DNA of 64,000 nucleotides, from contig JAUIHP010000006.1 in NCBI GenBank assembly GCA_030431975.1, positions 1-64,000 on the forward strand, written 5' to 3'. Made by a program: the position numbers and the translations under genes. Source of the DNA: a bacterium (GTDB lineage Bacteria; Eisenbacteria; RBG-16-71-46; CAIMUX01). Of the stretch, positions 46,014 through 55,062 are shown one piece after another (the stretch's first letter is position 1; each line of letters opens with the position of its first letter). The notes beneath the pieces were generated by a model. The model saw nothing but the letters and a program-made list of their open reading frames with translations, was not told where the DNA came from and searched no databases.

Positions 46014-46106
46014 GAAGGAACTCGCTCCAACGTGGAAGCCCGGATCGTTCATGCAGGTCTGCTGAGGCGACGGATCGAACCGCAGCATTTGACCTTCATA
46101 AAGAGT

Positions 46107-47261
46107 TCAGGCTTGGCCCCCGAGTTGCTGCTCGTAGATTCGGTACGTCTTGTAGACGCGGGCTCCGATGCTTTCCAGCGGCTTCCTCATCGCCTCGTTG
46201 TCTTCGAGAACCCAGGAAAGTTCACCGGACCGAATTCCGCGCTCGACTGCTCCTTCGAAGAGCGACGCGTAGAGGAGAATATCCGCTCCCGTGTTCCGAA
46301 AGTCACGCAAAACCCCGAGAGTGAGAACACGCAAGTGCTTGGCTCTGCGCAAACCCCGCCGAATGTGGAGGAATCCGAAGGGAAAGAGTCGCCCGTCGGC
46401 CTTTTGTAAGCCGGAAGTCGCGTCAGGGAGAGCGAGGACGAAGCCGATCGGGCGGCCGTCCTTCTCGGCAAACGCGACGAGAGACGGGTCGATGACGGAC
46501 TTCAGATCTTTCGCCAACTGATCGATCTCGGCGTCGGTCATGGGAACGAAACCCCAGTTCTTCTCCCAGGCTTGGTTGTAGAGGTCGCGAACCACCTCGA
46601 CTTCCTTCCGAAAGCGACGCATGTCGAGTCGGCGAACATCGACCCGTCGACGCTTGCGCACGGCGGCAGCGAGCCGAAAGACACGGGTCCGAACATCCTC
46701 CTCCGTCAGCCAGTAGGCAACCAGGTCCTTGGCCTTGGTCAGACCGTGACCTTCCAACAGGTCGACATACGTCCTGGGGTTGTAGGTCATCATGACCATC
46801 GGAGGTGAATCGAAACCGTCGACGAGAAGTCCCCACTCCTCGTTGCTCGAAAAGCTGGCCGGTCCCCGCATCCGTTCCTGGCCGTGTTGCCGTAGCCAAT
46901 CCTCGGCGGACTGCAGCAGCAAACTGGCCACCCTCTGGTCGGGCACGCTCTCGAAGAAACCGAAGAAGCCGGTCTTCTCCTCGTGAAAGTCGTTGTGGGC
47001 GTGGTTGACGATGGCGGCGATGCGACCGACGACCTCTCCCGGGCGCGAGCCGCTGGCCCCGCGGCGGCGGGCGAGGAAGTACTCGACGTCTGCGTGCTGG
47101 TGGAACGGATGCTTCTTCCGATCGAGCAGCTTTCGAAGTTCACCCCTCAGCGGAGGCACCCAGTTCGGGTCGCCGTCATAGATGCGCCAGGGCAGCTGGA
47201 TGAACGCGTCCAGGTCGGCGGCGGTTCGGACCGGAGAGATGTCGACGTCCGGCAACGGCAT
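46107..47261 (-). CDS. GNAT-like N-acyltransferase, candidate bacterial ceramide synthase
   Basis: A 384-residue protein of a widespread GNAT-related family. Landmarks are LPWRIYDGDPNWVPPLRGEL, EVVGRIAAIVNHAHNDF, GFFGFFESVPDQ, RGPASFSSNEEWGLLVDGF and MMTYNPRTYVDLLEGHGL, with a C-terminal acetyl-CoA-fold half (AFAEKDGRPIGFVLALPDAT). Bacterial ceramide synthase (bCerS) is a non-homologous acyltransferase of GNAT type that N-acylates the sphingoid base. The cluster context suggests that role here, but sequence alone does not show acyl-chain or amine specificity. It lies 80 bp after the SPT-like gene. Confidence 0.65.
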   Translation of the reverse strand: MPLPDVDISPVRTAADLDAFIQLPWRIYDGDPNWVPPLRGELRKLLDRKKHPFHQHADVEYFLARRRGASGSRPGEVVGRIAAIVNHAHNDFHEEKTGFFGFFESVPDQRVASLLLQSAEDWLRQHGQERMRGPASFSSNEEWGLLVDGFDSPPMVMMTYNPRTYVDLLEGHGLTKAKDLVAYWLTEEDVRTRVFRLAAAVRKRRRVDVRRLDMRRFRKEVEVVRDLYNQAWEKNWGFVPMTDAEIDQLAKDLKSVIDPSLVAFAEKDGRPIGFVLALPDATSGLQKADGRLFPFGFLHIRRGLRRAKHLRVLTLGVLRDFRNTGADILLYASLFEGAVERGIRSGELSWVLEDNEAMRKPLESIGARVYKTYRIYEQQLGGQA

Positions 47262-47265
47262 GATG

Positions 47266-47325
47266 GGATGAATCCGTTCGGGTTGGTTCCGCCCGGGGTG
47301 AATCCGTCCGGGTTGAATGGCCCGG
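47266..47325. repeat. Two-copy 30-bp tandem repeat
   Basis: GATGAATCCGTTCGGGTTG with GTTCCGCCCGG is followed by GGTGAATCCGTCCGGGTTG with AATGGCCCGGG. It fills the gap between the SPT-like and GNAT-like genes, partly overlapping the GNAT upstream region. Confidence 0.6.
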
Positions 47326-47341
47326 GCTCAATCCTTATGGG

Positions 47342-48583
47342 TTAGATCAGTCCGGCTTCCTTTCCGGCACGTGAAAAGGCGCCCAATGCTTCGTCGATGA
47401 GGTCATCGGTGTGCGAGGCCATGAGGCTCGTGCGAATCCGGCACGTATGCTCGGGAACAGCCGGTGGTACAACTGGATTCGTGAAGACCCCGTGCGACAG
47501 CAGCGAACGCCAAAAGACAAAGGTCTGCTTCAGTTCGCCGACGATGATGGGAACGATTGGGGTCGTCGTCAAACCGGTATCAAAACCCAGGGAGTCGAGT
47601 CCCTGCCAAAAGCGATCCTTGTTTCTCCAGAGCCGCTCTCTCAGTTCGGGTTCGGTTCGAAGAATGCGGAGACACTCACGTACCGTGGCGACCGAGGCCG
47701 GCGCCATCGAGGCACTGAAAATGAAAGACCTCGCGTGGTGCTGAATGTACTCGACCACTTTCTCATCGGCGGCGATGAATCCCCCGATGGAAGCAAACGA
47801 CTTGCTGAAGGTTCCCGCAAGGACGTCGCAGTCGTCGGTGACCCCGAAGTGCTCGTGAACGCCCGCTCCCGTCGGCCCCATCACTCCTGTGGAATGCGCT
47901 TCGTCGACCAAAAGCCGCGCACCGTATCTTTTGCAGAGCCCGATGATCTCCGGAAGATTGGCGACATCTCCTTCCATACTGAAGATGCCGTCGACGATGA
48001 CGAGCTTGCCGCCGTCGGGGCACTCGTGGTCGGCGCGCTGCAGCACTTCTTCCAACTGAGCCAGGTCGGCGTGGTCGTAGCGGTACTTTTGCGCACTCGA
48101 AAGCCGAGCCCCGTCGATGATGGAAGCATGGTCCAGTTTGTCCGTGATGATGGCGTCATGTCGTTGCGCCAAGGTCGTGATTGCACCCAGGTTCGTCTGG
48201 AAACCGGTCGAGAAGACGAGCGCTGCCGGCTTGCCCATGAACTCCGCCAGCTCTCTCTCCAGCGCCAGGTGGATGTCGAGGGTGCCATTCAGGAAGCGAC
48301 TCCCGGTGCAGCCGGTGCCGTACTCATTCGTCGCTTCCACCGCCTTGGCAATCACTCTCGGGTCGTGGGTGAGGCCCAGATAGTTGTTCGAACCGAGCAT
48401 GATCTTGCGGTGCCCGTCGATGGTGACCTCCGTCCCCTCCGAACCCGAGATGGGCAGGAAGTAGGGATAGAGGCCGGCGGCCTTGGCTTCGGCGACGCGG
48501 CCGAACTTGGCGCACTTCTCGAAGAGGTCGGGGGCGGTGCCGGGTGGAAAGGAGGCGGTTTCGATCGGATTCAATGTACTCAT
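47342..48583 (-). CDS. Alpha-oxoamine synthase, serine palmitoyltransferase-like
   Basis: A 413-residue PLP enzyme of the SPT/KBL/AONS family. Landmarks: MLGSNNYLGLTHDPRV, FSTGFQTNLGAITTLA, the ring-stacking His in DKLDHASIIDGAR, the DEAHSTGVMG Asp and the PLP-Lys motif GTFSKSFASIGGFIA. The latter, with SFIFSASMAPASVAT, fits serine palmitoyltransferase better than 8-amino-7-oxononanoate synthase or glycine C-acetyltransferase. There are no biotin genes nearby. It heads the minus-strand cluster with GNAT, SDR and PAP2 genes and would make 3-ketosphinganine. A 9-bp inverted repeat lies upstream. Confidence 0.8.
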   Translation of the reverse strand: MSTLNPIETASFPPGTAPDLFEKCAKFGRVAEAKAAGLYPYFLPISGSEGTEVTIDGHRKIMLGSNNYLGLTHDPRVIAKAVEATNEYGTGCTGSRFLNGTLDIHLALERELAEFMGKPAALVFSTGFQTNLGAITTLAQRHDAIITDKLDHASIIDGARLSSAQKYRYDHADLAQLEEVLQRADHECPDGGKLVIVDGIFSMEGDVANLPEIIGLCKRYGARLLVDEAHSTGVMGPTGAGVHEHFGVTDDCDVLAGTFSKSFASIGGFIAADEKVVEYIQHHARSFIFSASMAPASVATVRECLRILRTEPELRERLWRNKDRFWQGLDSLGFDTGLTTTPIVPIIVGELKQTFVFWRSLLSHGVFTNPVVPPAVPEHTCRIRTSLMASHTDDLIDEALGAFSRAGKEAGLI

Positions 48584-49059
48584 CTCAGGCCTACCTCAAT
48601 CGGAAAACCAGGATGTCAACCCGTTGACAGTAGCGGTCTTGGGGCCGTTGACGTGGGCTCCGGAGTCCTCGGGCGACCGCTCACCAGCTCTGCAATGCTC
48701 GATGCCACAGAAACGTTCCCGTTTCTGTCTGTATCCGACGATACGTAAGATCCGAAGTCGAGCCCTCCCCACCAAACCAATTCCCAACGAAGCCGGGGAG
48801 GAAGAGCGCTAGCCCTACAGACCTCGATTGTGCCACTGTATCTCAGGCTGGTCGCTGCCCGGCATTTGTCCGATACTCTAAGATAGCAGCGTGGATAAAG
48901 AACGACCGATCGCCCGCGGCGCCCGCTCCGCCCGGGTTGGATGTCGGCACACACCGTCGCACCACGATTTCCCGATTCTCCGCACTATTCGATTCCGAGG
49001 CAGGGGCCGGTGTGAACGGAACTTCGGTAAGACCGAAGAAGAAAAGGAAAGTTAGATAG
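48584..49059. other. 476-bp divergent intergenic region
   Basis: Lies between the SPT-like operon and the helicase gene. It contains the inverted repeat at 48707-48728 and a TTGACA on the minus strand at 48619-48614, without a matching -10 box. No coding frame is supported; GGAAAG lies upstream of the helicase ATG. Confidence 0.5.
48707..48728. promoter_or_regulatory. Operator-like inverted repeat upstream of the SPT-like gene
   Basis: ACAGAAACG-TTCC-CGTTTCTGT: perfect 9-bp arms around a 4-nt centre. A regulator binding site or a small hairpin are both possible. Confidence 0.5.
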
Positions 49060-50622
49060 ATGAGTTTTGAGGCCCTCGGGCTCCGGCCCGAGATCCTGCA
49101 AGCCTTGGAAGAGCTCGGCTACAATGAGCCGACCCCGATTCAAGAACAGGCCATTCCCAAAGTACTCGCCGGCTCCGACCTGATGGCGTGCGCGCAAACA
49201 GGTACGGGCAAGACCGCCGCCTTCTCATTGCCCATTCTTCACCGACTGGCCGGAGGCGAGCGCGCTCCCCTCCGTGCGCTGGTCCTCGTTCCCACCCGGG
49301 AGCTGGCCATTCAGGTGGCGAAGAACATCAACTCCTACAGTGCGCACCTCGATTTCGAGTGCACCTGCGCCTACGGCGGCGTTCCGATCGAACCTCAGGA
49401 GATGATGCTTCGGCACGGCGTCGACATTCTCGTCGCCACTCCTGGTCGCCTGATCGACCACATGTGGCGGGGCAACATCGACTATCGGCACACCGAGGCG
49501 CTCGTCCTCGATGAAGCCGACCGCATGCTCGACATGGGCTTCATCAAGGACGTCCTCGAGATCGTCAACGAGATTCCGGAGAACCGGCAGTCCCTGCTCT
49601 TCTCCGCGACCTTGGGCGGAGAGATCGGACGTCTGTCAAAGAAGATTCTGAAGAACCCGGAACGAGTCGAGGTGGCGCCGTCCGCATCGACCGTCGACCA
49701 GGTCGAGCAGATGATCATTCCCATCTCCCGAGGCGACAAAGCCGATCGTCTGGAGCGTCTCATTCGCGATCATCGAATGGAGCGCTCGATCGTCTTCACG
49801 AAAACGAAGATGGGCGCGTCCAAGTTGGCCAACCATCTTCGGTCACGCGGTATTCGGGCTCGGGCGATTCACAGTAACCGGACCCAGGAAGAGCGCGTGC
49901 GCACGTTGGAAGCTTTCCGCGCCGGTGACGTCCACGTACTGGTCGCCACCGACATTGCGGCACGCGGCATCGACGTCGACGAGATCACACATGTCGTCAA
50001 CTACGACGTCCCGTATGCCGCCGAGGACTACGTCCACCGAATCGGACGGACCGCACGTGCGGGCCGCTCCGGTGTCGCCATCACGTTGGTCACCCCGGAA
50101 GAGCGACGCGGGATCAAGGCCATCGAGAGGTTGATCGGGTTTTCCCTACCCCTCGAAGGAGAGAGCGCGAACGGCCGTCCGTCGAGCAACGGCGCCGGCT
50201 TCGATGATGACGACTATGAGTCCGGAGATCGCGGTTCCCGCTCGAGACGACGTCGGCGCGGCGGAAGCGATCGTCCGCGCGGATCCAGAAGCGAGCGCGG
50301 GGGCCGGAACGAGCGTGGGGGCCGAGACGAGCGAGGAGGCCGGGGTGACGGATCCGGGCGCAGACGGCAAGGCCGCCGCCGGGATGAAGACTCTTCGAGG
50401 TCTGTGGACTCTGCTTCCGATTCCCGCCGCAGGTCACGCCGCGACTCAGACGGGAGCGACTCCGGAAGGAAGCGTTCCGATCGCCGCCGAAAACGTGATG
50501 ACGCCGGAAGTCGTGGCTCCGACTCCCGGCCGTCCAGAGACTCCCGGCGTAACGACCGGACTGATTCGAAACCGAAGAAGTCCATCCTGCGGAGACTCGC
50601 CGACAAGATCCGCGGCAAGTAA
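49060..50622 (+). CDS. DEAD-box RNA helicase, RhlE-type
   Basis: 520 residues. All core motifs are present: Q motif (NEPTPIQEQAIP), I AQTGTGKT, Ia PTRELA, II VLDEADRMLD, III SATLGG, V ATDIAARGIDV and VI HRIGRTARAG. From about residue 375 there is a long tail rich in Arg, Ser, Gly and Asp (RGGRNERGGRDERGGRGD) that probably binds RNA non-specifically. It ends in ILRRLADKIRGK. RhlE proteins act in ribosome assembly, RNA decay and cold adaptation. No operon partners are seen. Confidence 0.93.
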   Translation: MSFEALGLRPEILQALEELGYNEPTPIQEQAIPKVLAGSDLMACAQTGTGKTAAFSLPILHRLAGGERAPLRALVLVPTRELAIQVAKNINSYSAHLDFECTCAYGGVPIEPQEMMLRHGVDILVATPGRLIDHMWRGNIDYRHTEALVLDEADRMLDMGFIKDVLEIVNEIPENRQSLLFSATLGGEIGRLSKKILKNPERVEVAPSASTVDQVEQMIIPISRGDKADRLERLIRDHRMERSIVFTKTKMGASKLANHLRSRGIRARAIHSNRTQEERVRTLEAFRAGDVHVLVATDIAARGIDVDEITHVVNYDVPYAAEDYVHRIGRTARAGRSGVAITLVTPEERRGIKAIERLIGFSLPLEGESANGRPSSNGAGFDDDDYESGDRGSRSRRRRRGGSDRPRGSRSERGGRNERGGRDERGGRGDGSGRRRQGRRRDEDSSRSVDSASDSRRRSRRDSDGSDSGRKRSDRRRKRDDAGSRGSDSRPSRDSRRNDRTDSKPKKSILRRLADKIRGK

Positions 50623-50640
50623 ATCCGTCGACGCAGCCCG

Positions 50641-50670
50641 AGCCCGGATCGGAACGGCCCGGGCTTCCAT
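50641..50670 (+). terminator. Terminator-like hairpin after the helicase gene
   Basis: AGCCCGG (50641-50647) pairs with CCGGGCT (50659-50665), followed by TCCAT. Short stem and weak tail. Confidence 0.45.
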
Positions 50671-50836
50671 CTCCGCAAGGTAGCCCCCCGGTCGGCGCGT
50701 CGAGTTCGGATCGCATCGCCCCACTCGACCCTCCAGCCACGAAACCGGTTATGGCATAATCAGTAACGAGCTGTTTTCCCGCGCCCGCAAGACTTCGCGG
50801 CCGCGGCTCGCACCGAACCAGACCCGCGGAAAGAAC

Positions 50837-51412
50837 ATGGAAACCTCCGGCCCGGTAACACAGTGGCTAACCCGCATGCGGGAAGGTGACGAGCAGGCAC
50901 TCGACCGGCTTATCCCTCTGTTGTACGAGGACTTACGGGATATCGCCCGGGCTCACCTGCGCCGGGAACGTAGCGCCCATACGCTGAACGCCACGGCCCT
51001 GGTCAATGAGGCCTACCTCCGACTCTCGAACCAGGAGAAGCTCCTCCCCGAAAACCGGAAGCAATTCTTCCTCGTCGCCAGCCGGACGATGCGGCGAGTG
51101 CTGGTCGACTACGCGCGCGCCCGCAAGCGGAAGAAGCGCGGTTCCGGGGAGCTACCGATTCCGCTCGAGGAAGCGCAGATCGCTCTCTCCGAAAGTGGCG
51201 CTGACGAGATCCTCGCCTTGGATGAAGCCATAGAACGGCTCGCCCAGAAGAACGAACGCGCGGCTCAGATGGTTCAGTACCGTTTCTTTGGCGGAATGAC
51301 GCTCGCCGAGACCGCGGAGCTGCTTGATGTCACGGTCAAGACGATCCAGCGGGACTGGTTGTTGGCGCAGGCCTGGTTGCGGAAGGAAATCGCGCAGGAC
51401 ATGGGCGAGTAG
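50837..51412 (+). CDS. ECF sigma factor, Acidobacteria-type (TIGR02999-like)
   Basis: A 191-residue sigma factor. Region 2 contains HLRRERSAHTLNATALVNEAYL; region 4 contains YRFFGGMTLAETAELLDVTV and KTIQRDWLLAQAWLRKE. The LNATALVNEAYLRL and RRVLVDYARARKRKKRG motifs mark the ECF group that is usually encoded next to a Ser/Thr kinase with TPRs, as here. It probably drives a signal response with the kinase as its partner; the target genes are unknown. Confidence 0.9.
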   Translation: METSGPVTQWLTRMREGDEQALDRLIPLLYEDLRDIARAHLRRERSAHTLNATALVNEAYLRLSNQEKLLPENRKQFFLVASRTMRRVLVDYARARKRKKRGSGELPIPLEEAQIALSESGADEILALDEAIERLAQKNERAAQMVQYRFFGGMTLAETAELLDVTVKTIQRDWLLAQAWLRKEIAQDMGE

Positions 51413-51544
51413 CGGACGGCAGGGCGGGAGTGCGGCAGTGCGGGAGTGCGGTTGCGTCTCCCTACGACAAAGATGCTGCGATCAATGTCCAACTAGTCGA
51501 AGGATTGTCGCGAGGAAGAAGGTAGACAGCGAGTCGCATGGCAT

Positions 51545-54403
51545 ATGCCCGACTTGCAAGGCTCCAACCGGAGAGAACTTTCGTTGAGCGACAACGATTG
51601 GGCTGACATCGAGCGGGTCTACTTCCAAGCCCTGGAACTACCCGAATCCGAGCGTGCGGCGTTCCTTGACCAGGAATGTCACGATCAGCCGGCACTTGCC
51701 GAGGAAGTCCGGCAGCTTCTGGACGCCACGGGCGACCAGCAGGCATTGACCATCGAGTCGGAACTCCTCACCGAGAATCCCCTGCCGCAGGCCGATCGTT
51801 CCGGAGAAGAGGTCGGCGGCTACCAGCTGGAAGAACGTATCGGCCTCGGTGGAATGGGCGAAGTCTATCGAGCCACTCGCGTAGAAGTGGGTTTTGACAA
51901 GCCGGTCGCGCTGAAGCTTCTGAGGCCGGAACACCGATCGGAAGAGACCATCCGTCGTTTCCGGGCCGAACGCCACATCCTGGCCCGGCTGGATCACCCG
52001 GCCATCGTCCCGATCATGGACGGCGGCCTGCTGGATGACGGACAGCCGTGGTACGTCATGCCGCTCATCACGGGCGCCCCGATCACGGAGTTTTGCGCGC
52101 GTGAGTCTCTCGACATTCGCGCCCGGGTTCGTCTCTTTCTGCGCATCTGCGACGGCGTGCAGTATGCGCACCGCAACCTGGTCGTCCACCGGGACCTCAA
52201 GCCGTCGAACATTCTGGTCACCGACGAGGGAGCTCCGCAGCTACTCGACTTCGGAATCGCGAAGCTGCTGGAGCGCGGGGATACGCAACACACGCTCGCC
52301 GAAACGCGCACCGGATCGTGGCTCATGACGCCGGACTATGCGGCGCCCGAGCAGGTCCTGGAGAAGCATCCGACCACCTCTGTCGACGTCTACGCGCTGG
52401 GAATCCTGCTTTACGAAATCCTGACTGGTACGAATCCACAGGCATCGGCGGGCGGTCCACGCACCGAGCAGCTTCAAAGAATCTGTGAGGTCGACCCGCC
52501 TCTGGCCAGTCGGAGCGCCCGGCCTGAGGATGTCCGACTCATCGTGGGAGATCTCGACCGGATCATCTCCATGGCGCTTCGCAAAGAACCGGAGCGACGT
52601 TACGCGTCGGTCGCGGACTTGGCGGACGACCTTCGCCGTTGGTTGGATGAACTCCCCGTTCGCGCACGCCCGGATACCCTTCGCTACCGCACCACGAAGT
52701 TCGTTCGACGCAACCGTACCGCCGTCTTCACCGCGGGTGCGCTTCTGGTCGGTCTCATTTCGGTCGCCGCCTTTGCCACCTATCAAGCCCGTGTCATCGC
52801 AACGGAGCGCGATCAGGTCGAACTCGAACGCGACCGGGCTCAGCATGTCGTCAACGTCCTGACCGATCTCTTCCGGACGACGGATCCGACCTTGAATCCC
52901 GGCGGAGACACGCTGCGCGTGGCTGAGTTCGTCGAGCAGTCCGGAACGCAGATCATGGAGGACCTCGAAAGCCAGCCCCTCATTCGCGCGGAGATGATGC
53001 ACGTCTTCGGCAACGTCAACCGGAACCGGAGCCAGTTCGAAGAGGCGGAGAGGTTTCTGAAGTCGGCCCTGGACACCCAGGTCGAACTCGCCGGTTGGGA
53101 CGACGCTCGTACGGTTCGCTTCTTCCACTCCCTGGCGGTGCTGAACAAAGAGATGGGACGACCGGAAGCGGAAGAGATGCTACGCGAATCCCTTTCCCGT
53201 CATGAAGCCAGGTACGGGCCGCAGTCGCTTCAAGTGGCGGACGTCAAACTGGACATGGCCAGCGGCATCGCCAATCCCGCCGGAGCCCTCGCTGTGGCCG
53301 AGTCGGGTTTGGAACTGCAAAAACAGTTCGCCCCGAAAGATACGGCAGCGCTGGCCGCGGCTCTCAACCAGGTCGGAATCCAGCACTACCGAAACTCCAA
53401 CTACCAACAGGCCTTCGAGCACTTTGAACAGGCCTATGAGTTGGCCGTCCCCGTGTTGGGCGAACGCAATCAGAAGATCCTGAGCTACCTTGGAAACATG
53501 TCTGCGGCCGCTGGGCAGTGGGGAATCGACCTTGATCGCGCGGTGGAGACGGAACGTCGTATTCTCGAGATTCAGCGCGAAGTGCACGGCCCCGTCAGCC
53601 ATCCCGTCGCCACCAACCTGAACAATCTCGCTACCTACCTGGTTCTGACCTACCGAATCGAGGAAGCCATCGAGACGTTCCTGGATGCGTACTCGATCTA
53701 CAGGCAGATCTTCGGTCAGCGGCATCCGCAGGTCGCAAACACGGCCCGGAACCTTTGCGTAACGTCGATCATCCTGACTGCGGATCCGCCGCACGACCTT
53801 GTCGGCTCGTCTGAATCCGGCTGGTCTGAAACCGGCGCGCCTGAGTCCGGCGCCTCCACGACCGGCTGGTCCGGGACCCACTTGGCCCGGAAAGATGCGG
53901 CTATCGCGTTTGCGCAGGCTTGGGCCGACAGCGCGGTTGCGGCCTCTCGCGACATCGTCCCCTACGGGCCGAGTGAGTCCGTCATCTACGAGATGCTTCC
54001 TCCGTGGGTCCGCATCCAAAGCGAGCGGGCGACCGAGGCCATCCCGATGTTGGAGGCCGTGCTCTCCGGGATTCCAGAGAGTGATTCCACGCAAACGATG
54101 AACCGCTACATCATCGAAATGTGCCTGGCCATGGCCAACCTCGAAGACGGCCGGTTGGAAACCGCCCAGGAGTTCTTTGCATCCGCAGAGCCTTTGGCCC
54201 AGGGGACCGAGCTGCCCAAACCAAGCCGGATGGAAGCACGGCTGGGTCAGGGAGTGGTGGCCTTCGAAAGAGGCGAGCTGGATCGGGCGCGCGAGTTGTT
54301 GGAAGGGTCGGAGACCTATACCGACTGGATCTTGAGTTCACCGTGTTTGAGGGCGCGCATCCTGGAGGCGGCGAAGGGCATTGCCATGACTGCCGGCTCC
54401 TAG
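51545..54403 (+). CDS. Transmembrane Ser/Thr protein kinase with TPR sensor domain
   Basis: 952 residues. The kinase domain spans ~93-360: Gly-rich loop IGLGGMGEVYRA, VALKLL Lys, catalytic VHRDLKPSNILV (residue ~215) and LDFGIAKL. One transmembrane helix follows at ~390-415 (FTAGALLVGLISVAAFATY). The C-terminal part is TPR-rich (ALNQVGIQHYRNSNYQQAFE, NLNNLATYLVLTYRIEEAIE) with a Gly/Ser insertion (SESGWSETGAPESG). This is the usual partner of the preceding ECF sigma factor gene (132 bp upstream). Confidence 0.93.
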   Translation: MPDLQGSNRRELSLSDNDWADIERVYFQALELPESERAAFLDQECHDQPALAEEVRQLLDATGDQQALTIESELLTENPLPQADRSGEEVGGYQLEERIGLGGMGEVYRATRVEVGFDKPVALKLLRPEHRSEETIRRFRAERHILARLDHPAIVPIMDGGLLDDGQPWYVMPLITGAPITEFCARESLDIRARVRLFLRICDGVQYAHRNLVVHRDLKPSNILVTDEGAPQLLDFGIAKLLERGDTQHTLAETRTGSWLMTPDYAAPEQVLEKHPTTSVDVYALGILLYEILTGTNPQASAGGPRTEQLQRICEVDPPLASRSARPEDVRLIVGDLDRIISMALRKEPERRYASVADLADDLRRWLDELPVRARPDTLRYRTTKFVRRNRTAVFTAGALLVGLISVAAFATYQARVIATERDQVELERDRAQHVVNVLTDLFRTTDPTLNPGGDTLRVAEFVEQSGTQIMEDLESQPLIRAEMMHVFGNVNRNRSQFEEAERFLKSALDTQVELAGWDDARTVRFFHSLAVLNKEMGRPEAEEMLRESLSRHEARYGPQSLQVADVKLDMASGIANPAGALAVAESGLELQKQFAPKDTAALAAALNQVGIQHYRNSNYQQAFEHFEQAYELAVPVLGERNQKILSYLGNMSAAAGQWGIDLDRAVETERRILEIQREVHGPVSHPVATNLNNLATYLVLTYRIEEAIETFLDAYSIYRQIFGQRHPQVANTARNLCVTSIILTADPPHDLVGSSESGWSETGAPESGASTTGWSGTHLARKDAAIAFAQAWADSAVAASRDIVPYGPSESVIYEMLPPWVRIQSERATEAIPMLEAVLSGIPESDSTQTMNRYIIEMCLAMANLEDGRLETAQEFFASAEPLAQGTELPKPSRMEARLGQGVVAFERGELDRARELLEGSETYTDWILSSPCLRARILEAAKGIAMTAGS

Positions 54404-54468
54404 ACCGAACGATTCACGTGGGTCTATCTACTGCGGTGACGAAATTCATGTAAGAGGACGGGCTACGG

Positions 54469-54957
54469 TCAGAACATCGAGTTCTCGTTGGCGGACTCGG
54501 CCGGGACAGGTTGGACCACGTCCCAGTGCTCTACCATCCGGCAATCTTCCACCCGAAAGATGTCGACCACGGCAAAGCCAAGATCGTCCGGACCTGCCTG
54601 ACTGTGATAGTGGACCACGACGAGATCATCGGAAGCCACCACCCGGTGAATGGTGAAAGTACGGTCGGGAAAGCGCTCGAGTAATCCTTCCAAGAACGTG
54701 ATTACGGCCTCTCGACCATCTGGGAGGGAAGGCTTGTGCTGGATGTAGTCGGGATGGACCCAAGTCTCAAACGCTTCACGGACCTTCTTCTGGCGATAGA
54801 ACAAATCGATGAACTCTTCAACGACCTCCCTGGGCGACATCGTGCACCCTTCCTCGCTTCGCGACGACGGATGCTCGGATGCCTCAGCAGGAACAACCAT
54901 CGCGAGTATCGCAACGAGAGGCAGGAGACCTCTCCAGCTCCAGAGTCGATTCGTCAA
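54469..54957 (-). CDS. SnoaL-like ester-cyclase-family secreted protein
   Basis: A 162-residue protein with a signal peptide (LLPLVAILAMVVPAEA) and a SnoaL fold: VVEEFIDLFYRQKKVREAFE, YIQHKPSLPDGREAVITFLE, VVVHYHSQAGPDDLGFAVVD and IFRVEDCRMVEHWDVVQPVP. SnoaL-like proteins include polyketide cyclases and isomerases, and many have no known reaction. No neighbours point to polyketide synthesis. Confidence 0.8.
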   Translation of the reverse strand: MTNRLWSWRGLLPLVAILAMVVPAEASEHPSSRSEEGCTMSPREVVEEFIDLFYRQKKVREAFETWVHPDYIQHKPSLPDGREAVITFLEGLLERFPDRTFTIHRVVASDDLVVVHYHSQAGPDDLGFAVVDIFRVEDCRMVEHWDVVQPVPAESANENSMF

Positions 54958-55062
54958 TCTCCGTCTCCCTTCCGGCTTTCCCCGTCGGGCCGGGGGCTAC
55001 ATCACAAGGATCGGAGCATACAGGCAACCGCATGTGTGAGTCTCCGGAGGATTCGTTCGAGC

